From Bacteroidales bacterium UBA4230 (GTDB taxonomy: Bacteria; Bacteroidota; Bacteroidia; Bacteroidales; UBA932), in assembly GCA_002395605.1 (NCBI GenBank), contig DGXO01000009.1:1-29047 (forward strand): a stretch of 29,047 nucleotides of DNA, written 5' to 3'. The notes beneath the pieces are model-generated. The model did not search any database. It was not told the DNA's origin and saw only the letters and a list, made by a program, of their open reading frames with translations. A program made the position numbers and the translations under genes. Below, in pieces: positions 9,101 to 15,812 of this stretch (the first letter of the stretch is position 1; each line of letters starts with the position of its first letter).

Positions 9101-9340
9101 GAAGACTATCTGACTGCCGTCAGTGGTCCAAAATGGATCTGACTCATAGGCCCTGTTGGATGTAATCTGGAGGGCCTGGCCACCTTCTGTGGGAACGGTG
9201 AAGATGTCTCCCTTATAGCTGAAGGCTATGGTTTTGCCGTCTGGGGAGATGGCGCTGCGGCGCACCCACTGGGGAGTTTCCTGGGCGCATACACTGATTG
9301 CTACAACAAGTGCTGTAAGGCTGATAAGAATACGTTTCAT
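6143..9340 (-). CDS. Secreted tricorn-like S41 family peptidase
   Basis: The protein has 1065 residues. An N-terminal signal peptide (MKRILISLTALVVAISVCAQ) suggests export to the periplasm. A long TolB/PD40-like beta-propeller region follows, with repeats such as SPDGKTIAFSYKG, SPNGKEIALV and SPDGKHIAYLRD. An acidic/basic EKKAEKEEKK linker lies near 570-590. Then come the tricorn core with a probable catalytic His in NGSHTG (about 762), a PDZ domain (about 772-858), and the S41 catalytic domain with DTRHNGGG (about 919) and the likely nucleophile Ser in NYSDASGFPY (about 973). The family degrades peptides; the substrate is unknown. It has its own -7 box and heads the operon with the glycosyltransferase and tex. 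A palindromic element at 8714-8740 encodes MPGQAGHDG within the propeller. Confidence 0.93.
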   Translation of the reverse strand: MKRILISLTALVVAISVCAQETPQWVRRSAISPDGKTIAFSYKGDIFTVPTEGGQALQITSNRAYESDPFWTTDGSQIVFSSYREGSKDVYITGKDGGIPTRLTTMPGSETPLAVSQDGYVYYNWYTTALQSPGFDGFPGDPALYRTPLSGGAPELVTSLTICNMSISPSGTILYEDWKGYEDPLRKHHTSSVTRDIWKWEMPGQAGHDGKFTKLTTYNGEDRNPVFGPDGDTFYYLSEEGGSNINVWKSSVSNPSSKIRLTSYDKNPARFLSVANDGTVCYSYNGELYTIKGGQNSKVAITVLRDEPEKAVNQMQMKSASAMAVSPNGKEIALVIRGDVFVTSVDYATTRRITNTPEQERGVSFSKDGRELYYASERNGCWSIYKSALTNKDDKYFTYSASFKEERVSPEGETSFQVQVSPDGKHIAYLRDRTELVVMPSSGGKPKSLFKDINYSYSDGDQHFAWSPDSQYILANWQEGGGWNNEDVAVIEVESGKITNLTRSGYSDGGFRWALGGKAMTWESDKNGYRSHGSWGAESDIYIMFFDSKAYAEFGRSKEQKEIDKMLLGEKKAEKEEKKAQKDSVAKKVEKIELDLENRDLRVRRLTRFSNMMGDHFLTSDGSKLYFTQRLEKGYDLCALDIEKGDISVVKKGVMGSFTPSPDGKFIFIFRGSQLSKLDIATGKDKPVSFSGDYEFKPQPERQYIFEHCWKQVKEKFYDPALHGVDWQYYHDNYAAKLPFINNDFDFTDMLSEMLGELNGSHTGARYRATGGHQLGHIGILADTQYKGDGIKIAEVLPGGALNLMDPDIKGGDVIIAIEGHEIKAGENWLENLYDKVDKKILLSIKASGKKKELFVTPTATDAPLLYKRWVRQREEMVEKLSGGKVGYVHIQGMDSPSYRELYSKALGKYRNCEALIVDTRHNGGGWLHDDLVTFLGGKEYCLFTPRGQYIGHEPFNKWTKRSCVLIGEDNYSDASGFPYAYRSLGLGKLIGAPVPGTMTAVWWENQVNGLIVFGIPQVGNFGVKDQTYIENFQIEPDILIYNDPASTLNGRDLQLEAAVAEMLK
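8714..8740 (-). repeat. Palindromic GAGAT/ATGAC-type element inside the S41 gene (copy B)
   Basis: On the minus strand it reads GAGATGCCCGG-TCAG-GCCGGGCATGAC, arms of CATGCCCGGC type around a 4-nt centre. It is translated in frame as EMPGQAGHD between propeller blades. It is inverted relative to the other three copies on the plus strand. Confidence 0.75.
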
Positions 9341-9362
9341 AACGGTTTACTACTTTAATCTT

Positions 9363-9370
9363 CAAATATA
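9363..9370 (-). promoter_or_regulatory. -7 box of the S41-glycosyltransferase-tex operon
   Basis: TATATTTG on the minus strand matches the Bacteroidota -7 consensus TAnnTTTG and ends 22 nt before the S41 ATG. I see no convincing -33 box. Confidence 0.6.
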
Positions 9371-9383
9371 CTAAAATTATTTT

Positions 9384-9391
9384 TAAATTTG
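9384..9391 (+). promoter_or_regulatory. -7 box of the isomerase-like/Fur operon, possibly leaderless
   Basis: TAAATTTG matches TAnnTTTG and ends only 4 nt before the ATG at 9396. The transcript would begin at or next to the start codon. No clear -33 box is visible. Confidence 0.6.
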
Positions 9392-9395
9392 CACT

Positions 9396-10589
9396 ATGAC
9401 TGCAATATACACTATTACATCGGGCCTTCACAACGAAAATGAGGTCTCCCGTTTAAGCGATGAATTCCTTTCCGGTATTTTCCCGGACGGCGGCTACGAG
9501 TTCCGCGGAAGCCATTTCCAGGACTTCGGCACGCATACCCTTGACATAATATATGTGCGTACAGGCGGCGCAGAGGGCATTTTCAAGAGCCTTCTCCCGG
9601 AATTCCTGTCAAGAGGCATAGAGAGGTATTACCTCCTTACTTCCGGAAAAAGCAATTCCCTTGCAGCGTCGCTGGAAATCCTGTCATACTTGAACCAGCA
9701 GGGCCTTAAGGGAGAAGTGCTCCACGGCACTCCGGAATACCTCAGGGACAGGATTGGCGTGCTGGAGACGGTGGCCCTGGCAAGGCAGAAGCTCAGCGGT
9801 TCAAGGATAGGCGTAATAGGGGAGCCTTCGGATTGGCTCATTTCCAGCCACGCAGATCCAGTGCAGGTCATGGACCGCATAGGTGCCCGCCTGGAATCAA
9901 TTCCCATGGAAGAACTCCTTCAGGAAATAGCCTCTTCCAAGGCCGATGAAGCCCCCGCGGAAGTCCCTATGGCAGACAATGTAAGGGCCTCGTATCCCGG
10001 TGCTACGCAGGTGTATCACGCGCTTAAAGCAATTGTTTCAAAGCACAGTCTTAGTGCGCTTACACTCAGATGCTTTGATCTTCTGACGAGTGTCAAAAAT
10101 ACAGGCTGTCTGGCCCTTGCGTCATTCAACGCAGACGGCTTCCCGGCTTCCTGCGAAGGAGACGTTCCCGCCCTTCTTTCAATGATGATTTCACAGGCCC
10201 TTACGGGCTTTACCGGATTCCAGGCAAACCCCTCCCGCATAAATGTGGAAACGGGAGAGATTCTCTTTGCCCACTGCACAGTTCCATTCAACATAGTAAG
10301 GAACTGGCAGTACGACACCCACTTTGAATCCGGCATAGGAGTAGGCATCCACGGAGAGATTCCCGAGGGCCCCGTTACCGTTTTCAAGGTTTCAGGCAAA
10401 CTGGACCGCTTCTTTGCCGCAGAGGGGGAGCTCCTCTACAATCAGTACGAGGACAATCTATGCCGAACCCAGGTGGTCCTGAAGGTGAAGCCGGAGGAGG
10501 CAAAGTATTTTCTCACAAAGCCCATCGGCAATCATCATATCATTGTTCCCGGGCACTGCAAGGCACTATTTGAAGAGCTTTTGGGATAA
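9396..10589 (+). CDS. L-fucose/L-arabinose isomerase-fold protein
   Basis: The 397-residue protein has a C-terminal half resembling the catalytic domain of L-fucose and L-arabinose isomerases: FPASCEGDVPALLSMM resembles their acidic metal-ligand region, and GNHHIIVPGHC resembles their closing His motif. The N-terminal half looks like the Rossmann-type N1/N2 domains (SRIGVIGEPSDWLISS). True fucose isomerases are nearer 590 residues, so this is a shorter relative and may act on another ketose/aldose pair. The substrate cannot be read from sequence. ATG 9396 is supported by the -7 box just upstream. Its TAA overlaps the next gene's ATG by one base (TAATG), so it is coupled to the Fur-family gene. 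Confidence 0.7.
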   Translation: MTAIYTITSGLHNENEVSRLSDEFLSGIFPDGGYEFRGSHFQDFGTHTLDIIYVRTGGAEGIFKSLLPEFLSRGIERYYLLTSGKSNSLAASLEILSYLNQQGLKGEVLHGTPEYLRDRIGVLETVALARQKLSGSRIGVIGEPSDWLISSHADPVQVMDRIGARLESIPMEELLQEIASSKADEAPAEVPMADNVRASYPGATQVYHALKAIVSKHSLSALTLRCFDLLTSVKNTGCLALASFNADGFPASCEGDVPALLSMMISQALTGFTGFQANPSRINVETGEILFAHCTVPFNIVRNWQYDTHFESGIGVGIHGEIPEGPVTVFKVSGKLDRFFAAEGELLYNQYEDNLCRTQVVLKVKPEEAKYFLTKPIGNHHIIVPGHCKALFEELLG

Positions 10590-10990
10590 TGGAAAGTTTA
10601 CTTCAGCAGCACGGCATAAAACCCACGGCAAACAGGCTCCTGGTTGCGCGTGAGCTATCTTCGGCCGGCCGTCCGCTGTCACTGACGGAACTAGAGACAA
10701 GGCTGGAGACGGTAGACAAGAGCAGTATTTTCCGTACGCTCACCGTTTTCCGGGAAGCGCACCTAGTGCATGTGCTTGAAGACAGCGGAGACGGCGTGCG
10801 CTATGAACTCTGCCATGCTTCCGGGGAGCACGACGACGACCTCCACGTCCATTTCCACTGTACGCGCTGCCACAAGACATACTGCCTTCATGATGTTCCC
10901 GTGCCGCCTGTAAGTGTCCCTGAGGGATATCTGGCGTCATCTTCAAGCTATCTCATTCACGGAATTTGCCCGGACTGCGCTTCACGCTAG
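10589..10990 (+). CDS. Fur-family metal-responsive transcriptional regulator
   Basis: The protein has 133 residues. The N-terminal winged helix (1-80) has GIKPTANRLLVARELSS and SSIFRTLTVFREAHLVHVL, the usual Fur recognition-helix pattern. The dimerisation half has HVHFHCTRCHKTYCL and a C-terminal HGICPDC. The two CxxC pairs (CTRC, CPDC) fit a structural zinc site. Whether it senses iron, zinc, peroxide or another signal cannot be told. It overlaps the isomerase-like gene by one base. Its targets are unknown; co-transcription with a sugar-isomerase-like enzyme is unusual for Fur. It ends 6 nt before the poly-U end of the convergent SRP RNA gene. Confidence 0.88.
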   Translation: MESLLQQHGIKPTANRLLVARELSSAGRPLSLTELETRLETVDKSSIFRTLTVFREAHLVHVLEDSGDGVRYELCHASGEHDDDLHVHFHCTRCHKTYCLHDVPVPPVSVPEGYLASSSSYLIHGICPDCASR

Positions 10991-10995
10991 GGCAC

Positions 10996-11003
10996 AAAAA
11001 AAA
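10996..11003 (-). terminator. U-tract ending the SRP RNA
   Basis: Eight consecutive U follow the closing helix of the SRP RNA, so that helix plus the U-tract probably acts as the intrinsic terminator. It also lies 6 nt past the convergent Fur-family stop codon. Confidence 0.6.
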
Positions 11004-11101
11004 GGGAAAGCACCTTGACATCGCACCGCTACAACCTCCTACCCTTGCTGCATTCCTGCCCTGGGGGAATTCAGAGGGAGCTGGTCGTGTAAGACTTTCC
11101 C
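11004..11101 (-). ncRNA. ffs: Signal recognition particle RNA, small bacterial type (4.5S)
   Basis: About 98 nt. The end helix GGGAAAG/CTTTCCC closes the molecule. The apical SRP helix is recognisable on the minus strand as CCCCCAGGGCAGGAATGCAG followed by CAAGGGTAGGAGG, the conserved Ffh-binding region. The RNA works with Ffh and FtsY in co-translational targeting of membrane proteins. A run of eight U residues (plus-strand A 10996-11003) follows directly and should end transcription. A -7 box lies just upstream. Confidence 0.93.
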
Positions 11102-11105
11102 TATG

Positions 11106-11113
11106 CAAAGATA
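11106..11113 (-). promoter_or_regulatory. -7 box of the SRP RNA gene
   Basis: TATCTTTG on the minus strand matches TAnnTTTG and ends 4 nt before the mapped 5' end of the SRP RNA. The same octamer precedes tRNA-Cys, which suggests a strong stable-RNA promoter. No TTTG -33 box is seen at 19-20 nt. Confidence 0.7.
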
Positions 11114-11133
11114 GCAATAATTTTTGACTTACG

Positions 11134-11616
11134 CTATTCCATCTTCAAGGAATCAAAGATAAACGGCAGGACGTCGTCCACTTTGAAGAATTTACGGATG
11201 CGTTTGGACCCCACAAGTATGATGTTGAAGGGTTTGCCGTGCTTTTTCTGGTATTCGGCCATAACCTGACGGCAGGCGCCGCAGGGTGAAGCGGGGCTCT
11301 CGCAGAGCACTCCGTGGTCCGATCCGGCAATGGCAAGGGTGTCAAAGGGGACATCAGGATATGCGGCGCCGGCATGGAACATGGCGGTACGCTCTGCGCA
11401 AAGGCCGGAAGGATATGCGGCGTTTTCCTGGTTTGCGCCCTTCACAACCAGGCCGTTTTCCAGTTTGAGGGCGGCCCCAACCTGGAAATGGGAATAAGGC
11501 GAGTAACTACCTTTCTGGGCGTCCAGGGCGGCTGCTACAAGTTCCTGGTCCTGTGGGGACATTTCCTCCGGAGAGGAGAATTCCTGATAGTTTATGATGT
11601 ATTTCTTGTCTGCCAT
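11134..11616 (-). CDS. cdd: Cytidine deaminase
   Basis: The 160-residue homotetrameric-type enzyme hydrolyses cytidine/deoxycytidine to uridine/deoxyuridine in pyrimidine salvage. Zinc ligands and catalytic Glu appear as GLCAERTA (Cys73, Glu75) and PCGACRQ (Cys112, Cys115). Substrate motifs include SHFQVGAAL and ANQENAAYPSG. I start at ATG 11616, which gives MADKKYI; an in-frame TTG at 11634 directly after the tcdA stop would add six residues and is less likely. It is the last gene of the minus-strand operon that begins at 15246 and lies 18 nt after tcdA. Confidence 0.95.
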   Translation of the reverse strand: MADKKYIINYQEFSSPEEMSPQDQELVAAALDAQKGSYSPYSHFQVGAALKLENGLVVKGANQENAAYPSGLCAERTAMFHAGAAYPDVPFDTLAIAGSDHGVLCESPASPCGACRQVMAEYQKKHGKPFNIILVGSKRIRKFFKVDDVLPFIFDSLKME

Positions 11617-11634
11617 AATGCCGAAAGTTAGCAA

Positions 11635-12360
11635 TTATTCTTTATCTTTCAAAATCTGACGTATAGCAAGCCCTGCAAGAGTGAAGCCGAAAATGCCCGT
11701 AATATGCGCCAATGTGCCGTTTGCAACGGCTTTTCCGGGCCCAGGATCCTGCTCCGGACCAAGGTTCGGGAGCACTTCTTCGTCGTAGACGCACATGAAC
11801 GGTTTGGAGGGGAGAGTGCCCTCACGGCGCAGTTTCTTTCTCAGTGCAGCTCCCAGCGGGCAGCCTCTGACGGAAAAGAATTCGGCCACGCGGACCTGTC
11901 CGGGGTCCATCTTGCACGCGGCGCCCATGGATGAAAAAAATGCGGCAGGGGAGGCCGATGCTTCCAGGATAAGCGCGGCTTTGTCGGACAGGGAGTCGAT
12001 GGCGTCTATAACCACGTCAAACCCTTCCAGGCCCCACTTAGTGCCGGCACTGTATCTTTCCCTTAGCGCGGTAATCTGGCAAGAAGGATTGATGTCCAGA
12101 AGCCTTTCCTTCAGGACTTCCACTTTGGGAAGGCCCACGGTGGAGGATGTGGCAGGGAGCTGCCTGTTAATGTTGGTCACATCCACAAGGTCCGGATCCA
12201 CAATGGTAAGATGCCCTATTCCGCTTCTCACAAGGGATTCGGCACACCAGCTTCCAACCCCGCCAACGCCAAAAAGGATTACGCGGGCGTTCTCCAGGCG
12301 GGAAAGCCCATCTTCACCTACAAGGCGTTCTACGCGGGAAAACCGGGAAACTACAGCCAC
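11635..12360 (-). CDS. tcdA: tRNA threonylcarbamoyladenosine dehydratase (TcdA/CsdL)
   Basis: The 241-residue E1/ThiF-like protein has the nucleotide-binding glycine motif GVGGVGSWCAE (about 31-40), VDPDLVDVTNINRQL and DAIDSLSDKAAL, followed by the TcdA-typical SSMGAACKMDP. TcdA uses ATP to cyclise t6A37 to ct6A in tRNAs decoding ANN codons. Unlike E1 enzymes it lacks a ubiquitin-like partner nearby. Its start overlaps the hydrolase 3' end by 10 nt. It shares an operon with an RluA pseudouridine synthase, so the operon carries two RNA-modifying enzymes. Confidence 0.93.
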   Translation of the reverse strand: MAVVSRFSRVERLVGEDGLSRLENARVILFGVGGVGSWCAESLVRSGIGHLTIVDPDLVDVTNINRQLPATSSTVGLPKVEVLKERLLDINPSCQITALRERYSAGTKWGLEGFDVVIDAIDSLSDKAALILEASASPAAFFSSMGAACKMDPGQVRVAEFFSVRGCPLGAALRKKLRREGTLPSKPFMCVYDEEVLPNLGPEQDPGPGKAVANGTLAHITGIFGFTLAGLAIRQILKDKE

Positions 12361-13217
12361 TTGTCAAATGTTATTTTAAGGTCGGCCCAAACCAGTTCAC
12401 GGTTTACCTCATTGAGGATTTCGTGTCTCATCCCTTTGTAAAGGGTGGAACTTACGTCCTTGTAGCCGTTTGAGCGGACAAAATCCACGGCCTTCCGGAA
12501 GTCTTCCGGCGTGTTTATGAAGGGATCGTCTTCTCCGGAGGCAAAGTGCACGGGAATGCCGGTAGCGGGAGCCCAGCCCTTGGGACTATATGTTTCGGCC
12601 ATGAGCTGCATCACGGTGCGGTAGCCGTTGAGGGTGAACTTGAAGCCGCACAGAGGGTCTGCGTTGTATTCCTCTACATTGCCGTAATTTGTTGATAGCC
12701 AGGCGTTATGGAGGGGCTCATCCTTGAAGCGGCGGATGCATTCGGAGAACATCATTCCGGTTACCATATTGGAGCGGAAACGGTCTCCGCGGAAAAGTGC
12801 CATCACCTTTGTAAGCAAGATTCCGGCGGGAGTGGCGGGGTTCCAGGAAGGGCTTCCAACTACCACAAGGCCGTCAATCAGTTCCGGATGGCGTTTCAGG
12901 ATGCAGCGCACCGTCATGGAGCCCATGCTGTGGCCAAGGAGGAACACCTTGAGGCCGGGCCAGGTTTCCCTAGCGTATTTAATAAGCGCTGCAGTGTCCT
13001 CGATTACCGCAGCAGCTCCGTCCTTTCCAAACCAACCAAGGTCCTCAGGAGGGCAAGATGGGCCGTGGCCGCGGGTGTCGGCGATGACCGTGGCATAGCC
13101 GGACTCCGAAAGATAGTTCATGAAAGGGTAGTAGCGTTCCTTGTGCTCTGACATTCCGTGCACAAGTACAATTACGGCGCGGGGAGACTCCGGCGCAATT
13201 ATCTTTCTTTCAATCAT
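12351..13217 (-). CDS. Alpha/beta hydrolase, monoacylglycerol lipase/S33-like
   Basis: The 288-residue protein is a Hydrolase_4 (serine aminopeptidase S33) type. It has the oxyanion-side motif LVHGMSEHKERY, the nucleophile elbow GHSMGS (Ser97), the acid in SGEDDPFI and a likely catalytic His in GMRHEILNE. HGMSEHKERY and the MGS elbow resemble bacterial monoacylglycerol lipases and lysophospholipases; the substrate is inferred. No signal peptide is seen, so it is probably cytoplasmic. Its ATG overlaps the RluA gene's stop by 4 nt and its end overlaps tcdA by 10 nt, indicating tight translational coupling. Confidence 0.9.
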   Translation of the reverse strand: MIERKIIAPESPRAVIVLVHGMSEHKERYYPFMNYLSESGYATVIADTRGHGPSCPPEDLGWFGKDGAAAVIEDTAALIKYARETWPGLKVFLLGHSMGSMTVRCILKRHPELIDGLVVVGSPSWNPATPAGILLTKVMALFRGDRFRSNMVTGMMFSECIRRFKDEPLHNAWLSTNYGNVEEYNADPLCGFKFTLNGYRTVMQLMAETYSPKGWAPATGIPVHFASGEDDPFINTPEDFRKAVDFVRSNGYKDVSSTLYKGMRHEILNEVNRELVWADLKITFDKWL

Positions 13218-14167
13218 CTGAGGAACTTGTTAAAGGATTCGGGGAGGGGAGAGGTGAACCTGAGCATCTTCCCGGAAATGGGGTTACGGAACACCAGGGT
13301 GGTGGCATGGAGCGCCAGACGGCGGATGGGACTGGTTTCGGCGCCGTATTTTTCGTCGCCGGCAACGGGATGGCCAAGTTCTTCGGCCGCATGGACGCGG
13401 ATCTGGTTCTTGCGCCCGGTCTCAAGGGAGAACTCCACCTGGGTGTAACGGCGCGTGCGTTCAAGCACCTTGTAGTGGGTTATGGCAAGCTGGCCGTCTT
13501 TCACCTCCTCCTTGAAGGATTTCATTTTCATTGACTTGGGGTTTTCCATAAGCCAGCTTTGCACGGCGCCGGAATCGGACTCCAGGGAGCCTTCAAGCCA
13601 GGCCACGTATTTTCTTTCGGCCACAAGTTCTTTCCACTTGCTTTGGAGAATGTCCTTTGCGCGCTCGTTCTTGGCAAACACCAGCACACCGGAAGTCCCG
13701 CGGTCCAGGCGGTGGACTATCCACACCTTTGCGGTTTCACGGTTGGGCGCCACTCCGGAAATGATGTCTTCCTTGCGCTGCATGCGGGCATTGAGCTTAA
13801 TGTAGGCGTTGAGAAGGGAGTAGAGGGTGTTTTTCTCCTTGCCGCTGGAAACGGTGAGCATGCCGGAGGGCTTTTCCACAACTATGTAGTCGTGGTCCTC
13901 GAAGTAGATTTTGACGCCGGCCTTCTCAACTGTCTCACGGGCATCGGAGCGCATTGCGCGGGCTATGGAGATGCCTTTGGCAAGCACCGTTATGGTGTCG
14001 CCTTTCCTGAGGGGGTGGTCAAAAGCGGTGACGCCTTCCCCGTTTACCAGGATCTGGCCCTTTGAGAGCATGGTCTTTATGCTTGTGCGGGACCTCTCAG
14101 GGAGAAGGGTCAGCAGCGTTTCCAGAAGCTTTCCGGCTTCCGGGACTTTCAGTTGTTGTCCGGTCAT
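13214..14167 (-). CDS. RluA-family RNA pseudouridine synthase
   Basis: The protein has 317 residues. An N-terminal S4 RNA-binding domain (about 17-70, SRTSIKTMLSKGQILVNG) precedes the RluA catalytic domain with VVEKPSGMLTV and the signature HRLDRGTSG, whose Asp155 is the catalytic residue. It converts specific uridines of rRNA or tRNA to pseudouridine. S4 plus this catalytic domain fits the RluC/RluD group; the target site cannot be assigned. Its ATG overlaps the LRR protein stop by 4 nt and its stop overlaps the hydrolase start by 4 nt. Confidence 0.94.
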   Translation of the reverse strand: MTGQQLKVPEAGKLLETLLTLLPERSRTSIKTMLSKGQILVNGEGVTAFDHPLRKGDTITVLAKGISIARAMRSDARETVEKAGVKIYFEDHDYIVVEKPSGMLTVSSGKEKNTLYSLLNAYIKLNARMQRKEDIISGVAPNRETAKVWIVHRLDRGTSGVLVFAKNERAKDILQSKWKELVAERKYVAWLEGSLESDSGAVQSWLMENPKSMKMKSFKEEVKDGQLAITHYKVLERTRRYTQVEFSLETGRKNQIRVHAAEELGHPVAGDEKYGAETSPIRRLALHATTLVFRNPISGKMLRFTSPLPESFNKFLR

Positions 14168-14784
14168 TTCTCTTTTATATATTTATGGATACGCTTGGGC
14201 AAAAGTGCCTTGAAGTGGTCTTTCATTCCTTTGGGGACTATTACCTCCTCCAGGGATTCGCAGTCGTCAAAAGCATCCTCTCCAATGGTTTCGACGGATT
14301 TTCCCAGCCTTACCCTAAATAGGTTTATGCAGCCCTGGAATGCTCTCGGGCCGATAATCCTGCAGCCCGCGGGAATGTTTACGGATTCAAGCTGCCAGCA
14401 GTCTACAAAGGCCGATTCCCCAATGAAAAGAAGGCCCCCGGGAAGTTTTATGGTTATTAGTTCCCCGCATTCGGCAAAGGCGCAGGCGCCTATGTGCGTG
14501 AGGGTGGAGGGGAGATGGATTTTCTCAAGGTAGGAACTGCGCTGCTCCAGTGGAATTTCCTGGCCGATTTTTACTTCGGCCATGTAGTCCTGGAAAGCAA
14601 AGACGTTGTCGCAGATGACTCTGCAGCCCTCTTTTACGGTTACATCGGAGGGGAAGTTTTCGGCGTCCAGAAGCCTGGTGCCGTCTTCAGAGTAACTGAG
14701 ACAGTAGTCGTTGTCCCAAACGTCCCTGTCAAGCTCCTCCCTTGAAGGGGCTGTGGGGACTGCCATAATTTCGGGGACTGTCAT
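14164..14784 (-). CDS. BspA-type leucine-rich repeat (LRR_5) protein
   Basis: The 206-residue protein has four or five LRR_5 repeats in its C-terminal two thirds, with the hallmark IGxxAFxxC: THIGACAFAEC, LFIGESAFVDC and ETIGEDAFDDC, plus IIGPRAFQGC. The first 45 residues hold no recognised domain. No signal peptide is visible, unlike the surface BspA proteins of the phylum, so it may be cytoplasmic. It starts right after the 153-residue unknown protein ends (ATG 14784, previous stop 14785-14787) and overlaps the RluA gene by 4 nt. Its role is unknown; LRR_5 repeats usually mediate protein contacts. Confidence 0.85.
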   Translation of the reverse strand: MTVPEIMAVPTAPSREELDRDVWDNDYCLSYSEDGTRLLDAENFPSDVTVKEGCRVICDNVFAFQDYMAEVKIGQEIPLEQRSSYLEKIHLPSTLTHIGACAFAECGELITIKLPGGLLFIGESAFVDCWQLESVNIPAGCRIIGPRAFQGCINLFRVRLGKSVETIGEDAFDDCESLEEVIVPKGMKDHFKALLPKRIHKYIKEK

Positions 14785-15246
14785 TCAGAAGGTTTTTACA
14801 AACTCAATGTCCTTTTTGAGCATGACCTTGGGCTCCATCTTGGCAACTTTCTGGAAGAGCTTGAACTGGTATGCGGGGGAGAGATACACTTTGTTTTCGT
14901 TCTTTCCTTTGCGCCACCATTTATAGAATGCGATGGGGTCTGTGTCATAAGGGATGCGGGCCTCGACTTCGGAGCTGTATCCGGGGAAGTCTATGAGCAT
15001 CTTGAGGCCGGTTATGCGGCGGTAGTATTCGTAGTCTGCGCGGCGAAGTTTGGACACCAGGGGCGCAAAAACTTCCAGCTGGTCTACCTGCAAGGTTTTC
15101 TCCTTCACTATCATGCGGTGAATGCGCACGGGATCCTTCAGAAGCCACTCTCCAATCTTCAGGGTCTCCGGGCCGTTTTCACAGTCCAGGGTAAGAAGGT
15201 CAGAGGAATAATAAATTTTTTGGGCTTCCAGCGGGTATGTTTCCAT
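14785..15246 (-). CDS. Unrecognised protein, first gene of the RluA/tcdA/cdd operon
   Basis: The protein has 153 residues and I do not recognise the family. It is charged, with aromatic patches (DYEYYRRI, FYKWWRKGK) and no signal peptide or membrane helix, so it is probably cytoplasmic. The longest frame opens at 15327, but a -7 box (TATATTTG) at 15267-15274 would place transcription start downstream of that codon, so I choose ATG 15246 (METYPLEAQK). It abuts the LRR_5 gene, suggesting the two work together. Confidence 0.75.
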   Translation of the reverse strand: METYPLEAQKIYYSSDLLTLDCENGPETLKIGEWLLKDPVRIHRMIVKEKTLQVDQLEVFAPLVSKLRRADYEYYRRITGLKMLIDFPGYSSEVEARIPYDTDPIAFYKWWRKGKNENKVYLSPAYQFKLFQKVAKMEPKVMLKKDIEFVKTF

Positions 15247-15266
15247 GCTATAATACCTTACAGCTG

Positions 15267-15274
15267 CAAATATA
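15267..15274 (-). promoter_or_regulatory. -7 box of the six-gene 15246-11134 operon
   Basis: TATATTTG on the minus strand ends 20 nt before ATG 15246. It decides the start of the first gene. It is divergent from the box at 15307-15314. Confidence 0.6.
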
Positions 15275-15306
15275 TGAAAAAATTTCCTTTTTTGAGAATT
15301 TATTTT

Positions 15307-15314
15307 TATATTTG
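15307..15314 (+). promoter_or_regulatory. -7 box of the DUF4332 gene
   Basis: TATATTTG lies 41 nt before ATG 15356, giving a leader of about 35 nt that is A-rich near the start codon (AATTAATAATTAAAATACT). Confidence 0.6.
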
Positions 15315-15355
15315 AGAAATGAAACACAGCACAACCAATTAATAATTAAAATACT

Positions 15356-15763
15356 ATGGCTTACAAAATCATTGACATTCAGGGTATCGGCCCCGTTTAT
15401 GCAGAAAAACTCATTGCTGCAGGTATTGAAACAGTAGACCAGCTTCTTGAGAAGGGTGCTGCCCCTAAGGGCCGCAAGGCACTGGAAGAGCAAACCGGTA
15501 TCCGCGGAGACCTCATCCTCACCTGGGTAAACCATGCAGACCTTTTCCGCATCAAGGGTGTCGGCCCTCAGTTCTCAGAACTCCTTGAGGCCGCCGGTGT
15601 AGACACCGTCAAGGAACTCCGCAACCGCAATGCTGCCAACCTCGCAGCAAAAATGCTTGAGGTCAATGAAGCAAAGCACCTTTGCAAGCGTACTCCCGTA
15701 GAAAAAGAAATCCAGAAGTACATTGACCTTGCCAAGGAACTTGAGCCCGTTGTAACTTACTAA
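15356..15763 (+). CDS. DUF4332 helix-hairpin-helix protein
   Basis: The 135-residue protein is made of two helix-hairpin-helix pairs of the DUF4332 type: IQGIGPVYAEKLIAAGIETVD and IKGVGPQFSELLEAAGVDTVKELR, each followed by a second helical unit. The GIGP/GVGP hairpins suggest DNA binding, as in other HhH proteins. No catalytic domain is attached. Its biased codon use and A-rich leader hint at good expression. It is monocistronic and ends at the bidirectional terminator shared with rubrerythrin. The biological role of stand-alone DUF4332 proteins is unknown to me. Confidence 0.88.
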   Translation: MAYKIIDIQGIGPVYAEKLIAAGIETVDQLLEKGAAPKGRKALEEQTGIRGDLILTWVNHADLFRIKGVGPQFSELLEAAGVDTVKELRNRNAANLAAKMLEVNEAKHLCKRTPVEKEIQKYIDLAKELEPVVTY

Positions 15764-15781
15764 TAGTTATACTAGTTAATA

Positions 15782-15811
15782 AATTAAGGCCCGCAAGCGC
15801 GGGCCTTAATT
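15782..15811. terminator. Bidirectional terminator between DUF4332 and rubrerythrin genes
   Basis: A perfect 13-bp stem, AATTAAGGCCCGC with GCGGGCCTTAATT, has a 4-nt AAGC loop. The A/T ends supply U-rich tails on both strands. It sits between two convergent genes and abuts the rubrerythrin stop at 15813. Confidence 0.9.
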
Positions 15812-15812
15812 A

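Noticed and set aside
11617..11634. Longer cytidine deaminase from TTG 11634
   Set aside because: It would need a rare start codon; ATG 11616 gives the normal family length.
15247..15327. N-terminal extension of the 153-residue protein to 15327
   Set aside because: The extra 27 residues would lie upstream of the -7 box at 15267-15274 and are AT-rich non-coding-like sequence.
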